Notes: generated from the sequence alone by a model not told the origin. A stretch of 64,000 nucleotides of DNA from Caballeronia sp. SL2Y3 (GCF_022879575.1 NZ_CP084260.1:2170001-2234000), one strand, 5' to 3'; shown: positions 1-9,411, counted from the stretch's first letter. A program made the numbers and translations.

Positions 1-425
1 AATTCGATCGACGCGCGGCGCGCCGCGAGCCGCGCGGTGTCGTGCGACGTCGCGACCACGATGAACATCGGCTGGCCGACGTACTGCACGACGCCCGACG
101 CGAGAATCGGATCGTCGTGGATGATCGGGCCGCAGTCGTTCACGCCGGGAATGTCGTCGGCGGTGAAGACGGCGACCACGCCTGGCGTCGCGCGCACGGC
201 GTCGAAGTTCATCGACACGATCTTCGCGTGCGCTTTCGGGCTCAGCCCGAGCGCGGCGTGCAGCGTGCCCGCGACGGGGGGAATGTCGTCGGTATAGCTC
301 GCGCGACCGCTCACGTGCAGATTCGCGGATTCATGCGGCCGCGAGACGTGGACCTGCTTGAACGCGTCGGCGTCGTTGACGAGGGACTGCGCGTCGGCGA
401 GAAAGGCTTCGGCTTGCTGATTCAT
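1..425 (-). CDS. xdhB: Xanthine dehydrogenase molybdopterin-binding subunit XdhB, N-terminal part (runs off the window start)
   Basis: Large subunit of bacterial xanthine dehydrogenase, which oxidises hypoxanthine and xanthine to urate in purine catabolism in the cytoplasm. Only about 141 N-terminal residues are present. They contain the family hallmarks HVSGRASYTDDIP and LHAALGLSPKAHAKI, followed by GVVAVFTADDIPG and the GPIIHDDPILA stretch of the aldehyde oxidase/xanthine dehydrogenase a/b hammerhead domain. The ATG lies 12 nt after the xdhA stop, and the Shine-Dalgarno AAGGA overlaps that stop codon, so the two subunits are probably translationally coupled. The molybdenum-binding domain lies beyond the window. 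Identity is secure from the order xdhA-xdhB and the motifs. Confidence 0.95.
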   Translation of the reverse strand, partial: MNQQAEAFLADAQSLVNDADAFKQVHVSRPHESANLHVSGRASYTDDIPPVAGTLHAALGLSPKAHAKIVSMNFDAVRATPGVVAVFTADDIPGVNDCGPIIHDDPILASGVVQYVGQPMFIVVATSHDTARLAARRASIE

Positions 426-437
426 GTTCGTGTGTCC

Positions 438-1952
438 TTATTTCGCTTCGACGAGTTCGATCGCGCGCACATCCAGCTTCGATTTCGGCACCGGATCGTG
501 CGGGCGCGTCTCCAGCCAGAAGCGGTACAGCAGGCTCTTCGCCGTCTCCAGCCGATAGCTGCTGCTCGCGCGCATGTCGGTGAGCGGCGCGTAGTCCTCG
601 CCGAGCGCGCGCATCGCGGCCTGCGCCGTCGCTTCGTGCCACTGGGCGTCGGCGAGCGCGGCTTCGGCGCGCGCGGCGCGCTTGGGCGTCGCGGCCATGC
701 CGCCGAACGCGATGCGCGGCTCGCGGATCACGTCGCCCTCCGCGATATATGCGAACGCGGCGCACACGGCGGAGATGTCGGAGTCGAAGCGTTTGGACAG
801 CTTGTAGGTCCGAAAGCGCAGATTCGCGCGTTTTCCGTTGCGCGTCGGCACGCGCACCGCCGCGACGAATTCATGCTCGGCCATGTCCTTCTTCTGATAC
901 GCGAGGTACAGGTCTTCGAGCGGCATCTCGCGCGTGCCGTCGATGCTCGCCAGCACGACGCGCGCGTTCAGCGCGATGAGCCCAGGCATCGAATCGCCGA
1001 TGGGCGAGCCGTTTGCCACGTTGCCGCCGAGCGTGCCCGCGTTGCGGATCGGCAGCGACGCGAACCGCTGCCACATCTCTTCCAGCTCCGGATAAGTCTT
1101 CGCGAGTTCCGCATACGCGCGCTCGACGCTCACGCCCGCGCCGATCTCGATCCACTCGTTGGTCGTCTCGACGCGCCTGAACGCATCGATCTGCCCGACA
1201 TAGACGATGTCGCCGATATCGCGCAACTGCTTCGTCACCCACAGGCCGACGTCCGTGCTGCCCGCGAGAATGCGCGCTTCCGGCTTCTCGGCCTTGATCT
1301 TCGCGAGCGCCTCGACCGTGCGCGGCGCGTCGAACTGGCGGCCGGCGTGCTCGTAGTGGAAGGTGTCGTCGCGGGCGATGGCGTCGAGCGTGCGGGCGAG
1401 CGACTGCACATCGACGGGCGAAAGCGGCGCGTGATCGAACATGCGCTCGGCCGCGTCGATGATCGGCCGGTAGCCCGTGCAGCGGCACAGGTTGCCGGTC
1501 AGCGCGTTGCTGATTTCCTCGCGCGACGGCGTCGTGCGGTGCGCGCAGCCGGTAGTCGCGTGGCCGTGCTTCTCAAAGAGCGCGAACATCGACATGGCGA
1601 ATCCCGGCGTGCAAAAGCCGCACTGCGACCCGTGGCAATCGACGAGCGCCTGCTGCACCGGATGCAGCGAGCCGTCGGGCTGGCGCAGGTCTTCGACGGT
1701 GAAGAGCGCGCGGCCGTCGAGCGTCGGCAGGAACTGCACGCACGCGTTGACCGCCTTGAACGCGACACCGCCCGCGCCGTCCGGCTCGCCGACGACGACG
1801 GTGCACGCGCCGCAATCGCCTTCAGCGCAGCCTTCCTTCGTGCCGGTGCAGCGAGCGTCTTCGCGCAGATATTGAAGAACGGTGCGCGTGGGCGACGCGC
1901 CGCTCACTTCGCGGATCGCGTTGCGGTGATAAAAGCGGATCGGCTGGGTCAT
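438..1952 (-). CDS. xdhA: Xanthine dehydrogenase small (FeS/FAD) subunit XdhA
   Basis: Electron-transfer subunit of xanthine dehydrogenase: two [2Fe-2S] clusters and FAD pass electrons from the XdhB molybdenum centre to NAD+. Translation gives about 504 residues, usual for XdhA. The plant-type ferredoxin cluster CAEGDCGAC is at residues 42-50. The second cluster domain shows CGFCTPGF and then CRCTGYRPI at roughly residues 115-165. The FAD-binding domain (AGSTDVGLWV, LGGNVANGSPIGDSMP) fills the C-terminal half. The start at 1952 (MTQPIRFYHRN) is chosen because homology begins there. An in-frame ATG at 1976 would add eight residues. It is first in an operon with xdhB. Confidence 0.95.
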   Translation of the reverse strand: MTQPIRFYHRNAIREVSGASPTRTVLQYLREDARCTGTKEGCAEGDCGACTVVVGEPDGAGGVAFKAVNACVQFLPTLDGRALFTVEDLRQPDGSLHPVQQALVDCHGSQCGFCTPGFAMSMFALFEKHGHATTGCAHRTTPSREEISNALTGNLCRCTGYRPIIDAAERMFDHAPLSPVDVQSLARTLDAIARDDTFHYEHAGRQFDAPRTVEALAKIKAEKPEARILAGSTDVGLWVTKQLRDIGDIVYVGQIDAFRRVETTNEWIEIGAGVSVERAYAELAKTYPELEEMWQRFASLPIRNAGTLGGNVANGSPIGDSMPGLIALNARVVLASIDGTREMPLEDLYLAYQKKDMAEHEFVAAVRVPTRNGKRANLRFRTYKLSKRFDSDISAVCAAFAYIAEGDVIREPRIAFGGMAATPKRAARAEAALADAQWHEATAQAAMRALGEDYAPLTDMRASSSYRLETAKSLLYRFWLETRPHDPVPKSKLDVRAIELVEAK

Positions 1953-2294
1953 GACGAGTGTCTCGCGGGGCTTCATGGCTTCTTGCTGGTTGCGCGGGGT
2001 GCGCAGCCGGTGGCGGAGAGGTTCGGGCCGGGCATTTTTTCGGAATAGTCCGACCGCCTCGATGGTTCGAAAGCTATCACCGCCAAAATGCGGAACCCAT
2101 AGCGGACATTGCATGAGCGACATATTCGCCCCGCGATAAGTCGCCAGCGCCTTGCCCGACAAGGCTTCCGGCGATGCGGCCCGACCGTGCTCCGGGCGGA
2201 TTTGGTCCATCTAGTTACAAAACGGCTGCGACGCTGCGCCGCAACATATGGGACAATCACGCCTTCGCGCCGAATTCAAGTCCGCACTTTCCCT
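1953..2294. other. Divergent intergenic region between xdhA and an MFS gene
   Basis: About 340 bases separate the two divergent start codons and must carry both promoters. I see no conserved reading frame, RNA or convincing promoter hexamers. The open frames crossing it on both strands read as arginine-rich shadow translations. Confidence 0.5.
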
Positions 2295-3515
2295 ATGTCC
2301 ACCCAGCCCCGCACCGCCGCCGCGCCGCAAGGCGATTTCGCCGTCACTCTCCGGATCGTGTCGGTCGTGCTGTACACGTTCCTCTGCTACCTGACGATCG
2401 GCATTCCGCTCGCGGTGCTGCCGGGCTTCGTGCATACGGACCTGGGCTACGGCTCGGTGATGGCAGGCGCGGCGATCAGCGTCCAGTACTTCGCCACGCT
2501 GCTGTCGCGGCCGCTCGCGGGCCGCACCGCCGACACGCTCGGGCCGAAAAAAACCGTGCTCTACGGGCTGGCCGCCTGCGCGGCGAGCGGCGGGCTGCTG
2601 CTGTGCTCGGCGCTCGCCGCGCAATGGCACGCGGTGAGCCTCGTGCTGCTCGTGATCGCGCGGCTCGTGCTCGGCTTCGGCGAAAGCTGGGTCGGCACCG
2701 GCTCCATCACATGGGGCATCGGGCGCGTGGGCGTCGCGCACAACGCGAAGGTGATCTCGTGGAACGGCATCGCGACGTACGGCGCGCTTGCCATCGGCGC
2801 GCCGCTCGGCGTCGCCATCGACCATTCGCTCGGCTTCGCGTCGCTCGGCTTCATCGTGATCGCGCTCGGCGGTATCGGCTACTGGCTCGCGACGCGCATG
2901 GCGAGCGTGCCTATCGTTCACGGCGAGCGCATGTCGTATCGCAGTGTTTTCTTCCGCGTGCTGCCGCATGGGCTCGGACTCGCGCTCGGTTCCGCGGGCT
3001 TCGGGTCCATCGCGACGTTCATCACGCTGTTCTATGCCGCGCATCACTGGCCGAACGCGGCGCTTTCGCTCACGGTCTTCGGCACGACGTTCGTCGGCGC
3101 GCGCCTCCTGTTCGCCAACACGATCAAGGTCTACGGCGGCTTTCGCGTGGCCATCGTGTCGTTCGCGCTGGAATGCGCGGGCCTGCTGATGCTGTGGCTC
3201 TCCGCCGAGCCCACTTTTGCGCTGGCCGGCGCGGCCCTGACCGGATGCGGCTTCGCGCTCGTGTTTCCGGCGCTCGGCGTGGAAGCGGTCGGCCTCGTGC
3301 CGCCCGCGAGCCGTGGCGCGGCGCTGTCCGCGTACTCGGTGTTCCTCGACTTGTCGCTCGGCCTGACCGGGCCGCTCGCCGGCTATGTCGCGGGCGAGTT
3401 CGGCTACGGCTCGGTGTTTCTGTTCGCGGCGCTGGCGGCGGCAGCGGCGGTCGCGTTGTCGGTGGCGCTCTACGTGCGCGCCGGGCGCGGCGTGGGCGGC
3501 CCGGCGACCGCGTGA
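2295..3515 (+). CDS. MFS transporter, YhhS-like
   Basis: Predicted inner-membrane major facilitator of 406 residues with about 12 hydrophobic segments. The loop 2-3 motif reads [16 protein letters not shown] (consensus GxLaDrxGrkkxl), and the N-terminal half has an [19 protein letters not shown] segment typical of the YhhS/YfcJ-like (UPF0226) arabinose-efflux type MFS proteins. The substrate cannot be read from sequence. The ATG at 2295 is chosen because the signal-like TM1 ([21 protein letters not shown]) starts about 18 residues later. The open frame continues upstream to 2109 but that part is arginine-rich and not family-like. The gene is separated by about 110 nt from the downstream GntR regulator and may be controlled by it, which is inference only. 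Confidence 0.85.
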   Translation: MSTQPRTAAAPQGDFAVTLRIVSVVLYTFLCYLTIGIPLAVLPGFVHTDLGYGSVMAGAAISVQYFATLLSRPLAGRTADTLGPKKTVLYGLAACAASGGLLLCSALAAQWHAVSLVLLVIARLVLGFGESWVGTGSITWGIGRVGVAHNAKVISWNGIATYGALAIGAPLGVAIDHSLGFASLGFIVIALGGIGYWLATRMASVPIVHGERMSYRSVFFRVLPHGLGLALGSAGFGSIATFITLFYAAHHWPNAALSLTVFGTTFVGARLLFANTIKVYGGFRVAIVSFALECAGLLMLWLSAEPTFALAGAALTGCGFALVFPALGVEAVGLVPPASRGAALSAYSVFLDLSLGLTGPLAGYVAGEFGYGSVFLFAALAAAAAVALSVALYVRAGRGVGGPATA

Positions 3516-3627
3516 ACGGACGTTTCGCGGATCGCTCGACGCTCTTCCCCGAAAGAGCAGGCAATCGCCGGAAATTTTGCCCGCTCTTTGTCTTAAAATC
3601 GCCGCTTGGCCCCACAGCGTCCGATTT

Positions 3628-4374
3628 ATGAACTCGACCACGGAAGACCGCTGGCGCGATTTGCGCCCGGACCCGGACAGCGACACTCCGCTCTACCTTC
3701 AGCTCGCCCGCAAGCTCGCCAACGCCATTCACGACAACCGCTGGAATGCGGGCGAAGCGCTCCCGTCGGAGCGCGTGCTTTCCGAAGCGCTGGGCGTTTC
3801 GCGGATCACGTCGAGAAAGGCCATCGCGCTGCTGGTCGAACAAGGGCTCATCAGACGCGAACAAGGCGCGGGCAGCTTCATCCGGCCGCGCTATGAAGAT
3901 CCGCTCTCGCGTCTGTCGAGCTTCTCCGAGATGCTTCGCCGGCGCGGTTTCCAGCCGAGTTCGAAGTGGCTTTCGCGCACCATCGAGCCGGCCAATCGCG
4001 AAGAAGTGATTCAGCTCGGCCTCTCGCCCGCGGCCACCGTCGCGCGGCTCAAGCGCCTGCGTCTTGCCGACGATACGGTGATGGCCGTCGAGAACTCCAC
4101 CTTCCCCGCCGCGCTGATTCCCGATCCGCTCGCCATCGGCGATTCGCTGTACAGCTATCTCGACACGCGCGGCCTCTCGATCGTGCGCGCGTTGCAGCAC
4201 TTTCGCGCGGTGAACGCGAGCCCGGAGATTGCCGAACAGATGGGCATCGCGCCGCACGACGCGCTTCTGCTCATCACGCGCGTGGGCTATACCGCGGATC
4301 AGCGCGCGATCGAATTGACCGATACCTACTGCCGCAACGACTACTACGACTTCGTTGCCGAGCTTCGCAAATAA
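3628..4374 (+). CDS. GntR-family transcriptional regulator with UTRA ligand domain
   Basis: DNA-binding repressor or activator of the HutC subfamily, 248 residues. The N-terminal winged helix is clear: PLYLQLARKLANAIHDNRW, ALPSERVLSEALGVSRITSR, then LVEQGLIRREQGAGSFI (about residues 20-90). The C-terminal UTRA effector domain covers about residues 100-245, with SSFSEMLRRRGFQPSSKWL near its start and the ending ELTDTYCRNDYYDFVAEL. HutC proteins bind small metabolites such as sugars, amino sugars or urocanate. The effector here is unknown. The stop codon is only 14 nt before the following MFS gene, so the two are probably cotranscribed and that transporter is the likeliest target. Confidence in family is high; function is inferred. 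Confidence 0.9.
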   Translation: MNSTTEDRWRDLRPDPDSDTPLYLQLARKLANAIHDNRWNAGEALPSERVLSEALGVSRITSRKAIALLVEQGLIRREQGAGSFIRPRYEDPLSRLSSFSEMLRRRGFQPSSKWLSRTIEPANREEVIQLGLSPAATVARLKRLRLADDTVMAVENSTFPAALIPDPLAIGDSLYSYLDTRGLSIVRALQHFRAVNASPEIAEQMGIAPHDALLLITRVGYTADQRAIELTDTYCRNDYYDFVAELRK

Positions 4375-4388
4375 CGAGGTCGCCCGCC

Positions 4389-5822
4389 ATGACCGACACC
4401 GCCACAGTCCAGCCGTCCGACCGATCGCTCACCATCATGCTGTGGCTCGTCGCGACGGGCTTCTTCATGCAGACGCTCGACTCGACCATCGTCAACACGG
4501 CGCTGCCCGCGATGGCGCGAAGCCTCGGCGAAGCGCCGCTGCGCATGCAGGGCGTCGTGATCGCGTACTCGCTGACCATGGCGATGATGATTCCCGTCTC
4601 CGGCTGGCTCGCGGACAAGCTCGGCACGCGGCGCGTGTTTTTCAGCGCGATCCTGATCTTCACCATCGGCTCGCTCTTGTGCGCGAATGCGCAGTCGCTC
4701 TTCGGACTCGTCGCGTTTCGCGTCGTGCAGGGCGTGGGCGGCGCGATGCTGCTGCCGGTCGGCCGGCTCGCCGTGCTGCGCGTGTTCCCGGCGGAACGCT
4801 ATCTCTCGGCGCTCGCGTTCGTCGCGGTTCCCGGGCTCATCGGGCCGCTCATCGGTCCGACGCTCGGCGGCTGGCTCGTGCAGATCGCGTCGTGGCACTG
4901 GATCTTTCTGATCAACGTGCCGGTCGGCGTGATCGGCTGCATCGCGACGAATCTGTACATGCCCGACAGCCGCAATCCCGCGACCGCGCGCTTCGATCTC
5001 GCGGGCTATCTGCTGCTGGCGGTCGGCATGGTGGCGCTGACGATTTCGCTCGACGGTCTCGCCGATCTCGGCCTTCAGCACGCCATCGTGCTCGTCTTGC
5101 TGATTCTGAGCGTCGGCTGCTTCGTCGCTTACGGGCTGCACGCGACGCGCGCCGCGCAGCCCATTTTCTCGCTCGATCTCTTCAAGATTCACACGTTCAG
5201 CGTCGGCTTGCTCGGCAATCTGTTCGCGCGTATCGGCAGCGGCGCGATGCCGTATCTCATTCCGCTCTTGCTGCAAGTGAGCCTCGGCTATACGCCGTTC
5301 CAGGCCGGCATGATGATGCTGCCCGTCGCCGCCGCCGGCATGGCGAGCAAGCGGCTCGTCACGCGGCTGATCGAACGCGTCGGTTATCGGCGCGTGCTGG
5401 TGACGAACACCGTGCTCGTCGGCCTGATGATGGCGAGCTTCGCGCTCACGACCGCGCATCAGCCGCTGTGGCTGCGGCTCGTGCAGCTGGCCGCGTTCGG
5501 CGCCGTCAACTCGATGCAGTTCACCGCGATGAACACGCTCACGCTGAAGGACCTCGGCACCGGCGGCGCGAGCAGCGGCAACAGCTTGTTTTCGCTCGTG
5601 CAGATGCTGTCGATGAGTCTCGGCGTGACCGTCGCGGGCGCGATTCTCTCGACGTTCACCGGCCTGCTGCCGCGCGTCACCGAAACGAATACGCTGCCGG
5701 CGTTTCACGCGACGTTCCTGTGCGTGGGCGTCATCACGGCGGCGACCGCGTGGATCTTCGGACAACTCGCGCCGGAAGTACGCGGCGCGCGCAAGAAGCC
5801 AGACCCGTCGGAAGCGAACTGA
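4389..5822 (+). CDS. mdtD: DHA2-family MFS multidrug transporter, MdtD-like
   Basis: Predicted 14-TM drug:H+ antiporter of 477 residues in the inner membrane. Family signatures are the TM1 stretch MQTLDSTIVNTALPAMA (motif D1 of DHA2 proteins), loop 2-3 GWLADKLGTRRVFFSA, and the antiporter motif C region ALAFVAVPGLIGPLIGPTLGGWLV. The closest recognisable type is MdtD (YegB). Specificity is not predictable, and in Escherichia coli MdtD is linked to citrate/iron export rather than proven drug efflux. It follows the GntR gene by 14 nt, suggesting a regulator-transporter operon. The start at 4389 is used; the longer upstream frame is a shadow of the GntR gene. Confidence 0.85.
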   Translation: MTDTATVQPSDRSLTIMLWLVATGFFMQTLDSTIVNTALPAMARSLGEAPLRMQGVVIAYSLTMAMMIPVSGWLADKLGTRRVFFSAILIFTIGSLLCANAQSLFGLVAFRVVQGVGGAMLLPVGRLAVLRVFPAERYLSALAFVAVPGLIGPLIGPTLGGWLVQIASWHWIFLINVPVGVIGCIATNLYMPDSRNPATARFDLAGYLLLAVGMVALTISLDGLADLGLQHAIVLVLLILSVGCFVAYGLHATRAAQPIFSLDLFKIHTFSVGLLGNLFARIGSGAMPYLIPLLLQVSLGYTPFQAGMMMLPVAAAGMASKRLVTRLIERVGYRRVLVTNTVLVGLMMASFALTTAHQPLWLRLVQLAAFGAVNSMQFTAMNTLTLKDLGTGGASSGNSLFSLVQMLSMSLGVTVAGAILSTFTGLLPRVTETNTLPAFHATFLCVGVITAATAWIFGQLAPEVRGARKKPDPSEAN

Positions 5823-6053
5823 GCGGCATTCACAAGGCATTCACCATGGGGACGTGCGCCGCACCGGGGCGGTGCGCGCGGCACCGCGACGCGACGCCCT
5901 ACGTCGCCTTGCCCCGCAATAGGCGGACGAATACGCGCGCCCCACTGCGCAAAACCGCGCCGATGCTCGATTCGCATGCTTCTTGCTCGAACGATCGGAT
6001 GCGATCTTGTAAACTGCCGCTATCTCATAAAGCCGATCGACGCCCGTCAGACC

Positions 6054-7328
6054 ATGAGCATGGTTGATCTCGACCCTCCCCGCTTCCAGCCGCCGCGCCC
6101 CGTTGCCGGCGACGACGGCTCGCGTCGCACCGTGCTGTATGGCGAATACACGGTCTTCAGCGTGTTTCAGCCGGTGTTTTCCGTGTCGCATCGGCGGGCG
6201 ATCGGCTATCACGCGTCGCTGCGGGCGCGCGACGACACGCATCGTCATGTGCCGTCGCATGAAGTCTTCACGCAGGCGGCCCGGCGCGGCGACTTGCTGG
6301 AACTCGGCCGGCTCGCGGAATCGCTGCATCTGGGCAACTTCAACGCGTTCGACAGCCACGACGAATGGCTCTTCCTGAGCCTGCACCCGGCCGCGCTGAT
6401 GGACACGAGCTACGGCGACGCGCTGCTCGCCGCGCTGAAGGACATCGGCTTGCCGCCGCAGCGCGTGGTGCTCGAAGTGCCCGAGCAGGCGGGCGGCGAG
6501 ACGACGCGCTTTTCCGAGATCGTCGATTCGCTGCGCAAATCCGGCTTCCTGATCGCGCTCGACGGCTTCGGCGTGAAGCATTCGAACATCGATCGCGTGT
6601 GGCAGTTGCGGCCGGATATCGTCTCGCTCGACCGCTGCATTCTTCAGCAGGCGACCGAGCATTCGCATATCGAGCGCGTGTTGCCGCGGCTCGTGTCGCT
6701 GCTGCACGAATCCGGCCAGCTCGTGCTGATGGGCGGCCTCGCCACCGAACGCGACGCGCTGATCGCGCTCGAATGCAATGTCGATTTCGTGCAGGGCGCG
6801 TATTTCGCGCAGCCGAGCGTCGAAGCCGTGCACAGCGAAGTCGCGGCGAGAACGATGGACGCGCTCACGGCGGCATCGCGCGAACGGGTCGCGGCACGCG
6901 AGCGCGCGCAGGCCGCGCGGCTCGAACCGTACGTGAGCGGACTGGAACGCGCCGCCGTCAAGCTGATGGAAGGCGAGGCGCTCGCCGCCGCCACGAGCGA
7001 ATTGCTGCAACTTGCCGACACCGCGCGCTGTTTCCTGCTCGACCACGCGGGCCGGCAGATCGGCGACAACGTCGTGCCCGTGGTGCGCACGTCGCAGCGC
7101 GCGAAGCGCTTCAGCCCGCTGCTGCATTCGGAAGGCGCGAGCTGGGAACGCCGGCCCTATTTCATCGAAGCGCTGCGCGCGCCGGGGCGCGTGCATCTGA
7201 CGGCGCCCTATTTGTCGATCAACGAGGCGCATCTGTGCGTGACGGCGTCCATCGCGGCGCAAACGCCTTACGGGCTCCAGGTGCTGTGCGTCGACATCAA
7301 CTGGGAAGGCGTGCCGAAGCGCCGCTGA
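6054..7328 (+). CDS. Degenerate EAL-domain protein with YkuI_C-like C-terminal sensor domain
   Basis: Protein of 424 residues. Residues about 30-260 align to the EAL c-di-GMP phosphodiesterase fold (FSVFQPVFSVSHRRAIGYH, ALDGFGVKHSNIDRVWQLRP, DFVQGAYFAQP). Most catalytic and metal-site residues are changed: the E of the EAL motif is H53 (GYHASLR), the NLS asparagine is S109, DDFG has become D170-G-F-G, the lysine of KID is S191 (VSLDR), and the AEG glutamate is G227. Only E141, E144, D170 and Q248 look retained. Residues about 320-420 (ARCFLLDHAGRQIGDN, RPYFIEALRAPGRVHLTAPYLS) resemble the PAS/Cache-like YkuI_C domain. I infer a non-catalytic c-di-GMP receptor or protein-interaction module rather than an active phosphodiesterase. 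It is monocistronic. Confidence 0.85.
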   Translation: MSMVDLDPPRFQPPRPVAGDDGSRRTVLYGEYTVFSVFQPVFSVSHRRAIGYHASLRARDDTHRHVPSHEVFTQAARRGDLLELGRLAESLHLGNFNAFDSHDEWLFLSLHPAALMDTSYGDALLAALKDIGLPPQRVVLEVPEQAGGETTRFSEIVDSLRKSGFLIALDGFGVKHSNIDRVWQLRPDIVSLDRCILQQATEHSHIERVLPRLVSLLHESGQLVLMGGLATERDALIALECNVDFVQGAYFAQPSVEAVHSEVAARTMDALTAASRERVAARERAQAARLEPYVSGLERAAVKLMEGEALAAATSELLQLADTARCFLLDHAGRQIGDNVVPVVRTSQRAKRFSPLLHSEGASWERRPYFIEALRAPGRVHLTAPYLSINEAHLCVTASIAAQTPYGLQVLCVDINWEGVPKRR

Positions 7329-7342
7329 GAAGCCTTTCTTTC

Positions 7343-7372
7343 GATGCGGCGCTTACTTAACAGCGCCGCATC
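7343..7372. terminator. Perfect 11-bp stem-loop after the EAL gene
   Basis: GATGCGGCGCT (7343-7353) and AGCGCCGCATC (7362-7372) form a perfect stem with the 8-nt loop TACTTAAC, 14 nt after the stop codon at 7328. There is no T-tract on either strand, so it may act as a 3' stabiliser or factor-assisted terminator rather than a classical intrinsic terminator. Confidence 0.5.
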
Positions 7373-7560
7373 CGTCCCTGAAAGCAAGTGGTCCCAAACA
7401 ACTCGCAAAACTTAGGGGAAACACATACCGTACTGTCTCGGGCGCGCGACACGAGTGCCCTAACGCACAGAGCTGGAAAAAGAGCCCTCGTTATTCTGTA
7501 CGCAAACGGTTCGGCGGCGCTCGCCCGAATCTCACGACGAATGATCGCAACGAGGAAATC

Positions 7561-8982
7561 ATGGCCGAAGCTAGCGTTCCCCTGTGCGTCGATCTGGACG
7601 GCACGCTGACCGCCACCGATCTGCTGGTCGAATCGTTCCTCGTGCTCGTCAAGAAGAATCCGGTCTACATTTTCCACTGCTTCGTCTGGCTCCTGCGCGG
7701 CAAGGCGTATCTGAAGGCGCAGATTGCGGAGCGCGTGGCCATCGACGTGTCGGTGCTGCCGTATAACGCGCGTTTCGTCGAATATCTGCGGGAGCAGCGT
7801 CAATCGGGGCGCGACCTTTATCTCTGCACCGCGTCGAACAGACAGTTCGCAGAACAGATCGCCAAGCACTTCGGCATCTTCACGGGCGTGCTCGCGAGCG
7901 ACCACGCGCACAACCTCAAAGGCAGCAACAAGGCCGGCGCGCTCACCGAGGAATTCGGCGCGCACGGTTTCGATTACTGCGGCAACGCGCTCGCCGACGT
8001 GCCGGTCTGGAAGGCGTCGCGGCAGGCGATCGTCGTCGGCAACCGGCACATCGCGGCGGCGGCGGAGAAGGTGAATAAGACGATCGTCTTCTTCGAGGAA
8101 AAGCGCTCGCTCGTTCGCCTGACGCTCAAGGAAATGCGCGTGTACCAGTGGGTGAAGAACCTGCTGATTTTCGTGCCGCTTCTCGCGTCGCACCGCTTCA
8201 TCGATCCGGCGATGCTGCTCGACGAAACGCTGGCGTTCTTCTCGTTCAGCTTCTGCGCCTCTGCGGTGTATCTGCTGAACGACATGCTCGATCTCGACTC
8301 GGACCGTCGCCATGCGAAGAAGCGCAATCGGCCGTTCGCGTCCGGCCAGTTGCCGCTGACCTACGGCATGGCGCTCACGGTGACGCTGCTCGTCGCGTCC
8401 GCCGCGCTTGCCGGGCAACTCGCGCCCAACTTCCAGCTGGTGCTCGGCGGCTACTTCATCGTGACGCTCGCGTATTCGTTCAAGCTCAAGCGCCTGATGC
8501 TGGTGGATGTGTTCACGCTCGCCGCGCTTTATACGTCGCGCGTGATCGCGGGCGGCGCGGCGGCCGATATCCTGCTGTCGGACTGGCTCATCATGTTCTC
8601 GGTGCTCATCTTCCTGAGCCTCGCGATGGTCAAGCGTTACACCGAACTCGACGCCCTCTTGCGCGACGGCAAGGTCTCGGCGGCCGGGCGCGGCTACGTC
8701 ACGCAGGATCTGGGCATTCTGCGGTCGTTCGGCACCGCGTCGGGCTACGTCGCCGTGCTGGTGCTGGCGCTGTATCTGAACTCGTCGGACGTGCGGCTCC
8801 TGTATCGGCATCCGCACGCGCTATGGGTGCTCTTCGGGCTTCTGCTGTACTGGGTGAGTCGCGTGTGGATGCTCGCATTTCGCGGCGAGATGCACGACGA
8901 CCCGATCGTCTACGCGATCAAGAACCGCCTGAGCCTTCTCGTCATCTGTCTATGCATCGCCACGATCGTCGCGGCGATCTAG
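7561..8982 (+). CDS. HAD phosphatase-UbiA prenyltransferase fusion (decaprenyl-phosphate phosphoribosyltransferase-like)
   Basis: Two-domain protein of 473 residues. The N-terminal ~190 residues form a HAD hydrolase: motif I DLDGT (11-15), motif II LCTASN, the motif III lysine in GSNKAGAL and motif IV GNALADVPVW. Residues about 195-473 form a polytopic UbiA-family prenyltransferase with the Asp-rich motif NDMLDLDSDRRH at about 240-251, then KKRNRPFASGQL and a second motif near SFKLKRLMLVD. The UbiA part resembles DPPR synthases (mycobacterial Rv3806c, rhizobial NoeC relatives), which attach 5-phosphoribose to polyprenyl phosphate; ubiquinone UbiA proteins lack the HAD part. The HAD domain could remove the 5-phosphate, which is inference. 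It heads a cluster with an SMR-type protein and a GT87-like glycosyltransferase. Confidence 0.85.
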   Translation: MAEASVPLCVDLDGTLTATDLLVESFLVLVKKNPVYIFHCFVWLLRGKAYLKAQIAERVAIDVSVLPYNARFVEYLREQRQSGRDLYLCTASNRQFAEQIAKHFGIFTGVLASDHAHNLKGSNKAGALTEEFGAHGFDYCGNALADVPVWKASRQAIVVGNRHIAAAAEKVNKTIVFFEEKRSLVRLTLKEMRVYQWVKNLLIFVPLLASHRFIDPAMLLDETLAFFSFSFCASAVYLLNDMLDLDSDRRHAKKRNRPFASGQLPLTYGMALTVTLLVASAALAGQLAPNFQLVLGGYFIVTLAYSFKLKRLMLVDVFTLAALYTSRVIAGGAAADILLSDWLIMFSVLIFLSLAMVKRYTELDALLRDGKVSAAGRGYVTQDLGILRSFGTASGYVAVLVLALYLNSSDVRLLYRHPHALWVLFGLLLYWVSRVWMLAFRGEMHDDPIVYAIKNRLSLLVICLCIATIVAAI

Positions 8983-9003
8983 CTCCCAACCTAACTGCGC
9001 TTC

Positions 9004-9366
9004 ATGCAATACATCACGCTTCTTCTGAGCGGCACGTGCAGCGCGCTCGCGAGTATCTTGCTGCGTCTCGCGGGCACGTTGCCGGCGAGCGGCCACGCGC
9101 TTGTGTTCGGCATGGAGCCCCGCGCGCTCATCTACCGGCTCGGGGCGATCGGCGCTTACGGCGCGGGCTTCGTGCTGTACGCGCTCGCGCTGCGGCGCGT
9201 GGAACTGAGCGTCGCCTATCCGCTGATGGTCGCGGTGACGATACTCGAAATCATGCTCTTCGGCGTCGTGCTCGGCGAAGCCATGTCGCTGCGCACGCTT
9301 GCCGGCGCGGCGCTGTTGATCGCAAGCGTTCTGCTGCTTTACGCGCCCGCTCCGGCCACGGCCTGA
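9004..9366 (+). CDS. Small 4-TM transporter of the SMR/EamA type
   Basis: Hydrophobic protein of 120 residues with four predicted transmembrane helices, the size of small multidrug resistance proteins. The C-terminal half (AYPLMVAVTILEIMLFGVVLGE) carries the AYP motif and a membrane glutamate as in SMR and half-EamA proteins. It sits 21 nt after the HAD-UbiA gene and 45 nt before a GT87-like gene. Proteins of this size in glycolipid operons (ArnE/ArnF type) flip polyprenyl-linked sugars across the inner membrane. I infer that role here from context; a drug exporter is the alternative. Confidence 0.75.
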   Translation: MQYITLLLSGTCSALASILLRLAGTLPASGHALVFGMEPRALIYRLGAIGAYGAGFVLYALALRRVELSVAYPLMVAVTILEIMLFGVVLGEAMSLRTLAGAALLIASVLLLYAPAPATA

Positions 9367-9411
9367 GCTGCGCGAATATCAAATAGAAGAAGTCGTATCG
9401 GGGATACTGTC

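Noticed and set aside
42..2048. 668-codon open frame antisense to xdhA/xdhB
   Set aside because: Arginine/alanine-rich composition artefact of high GC DNA; the opposite strand holds xdhA and xdhB with clear motifs.
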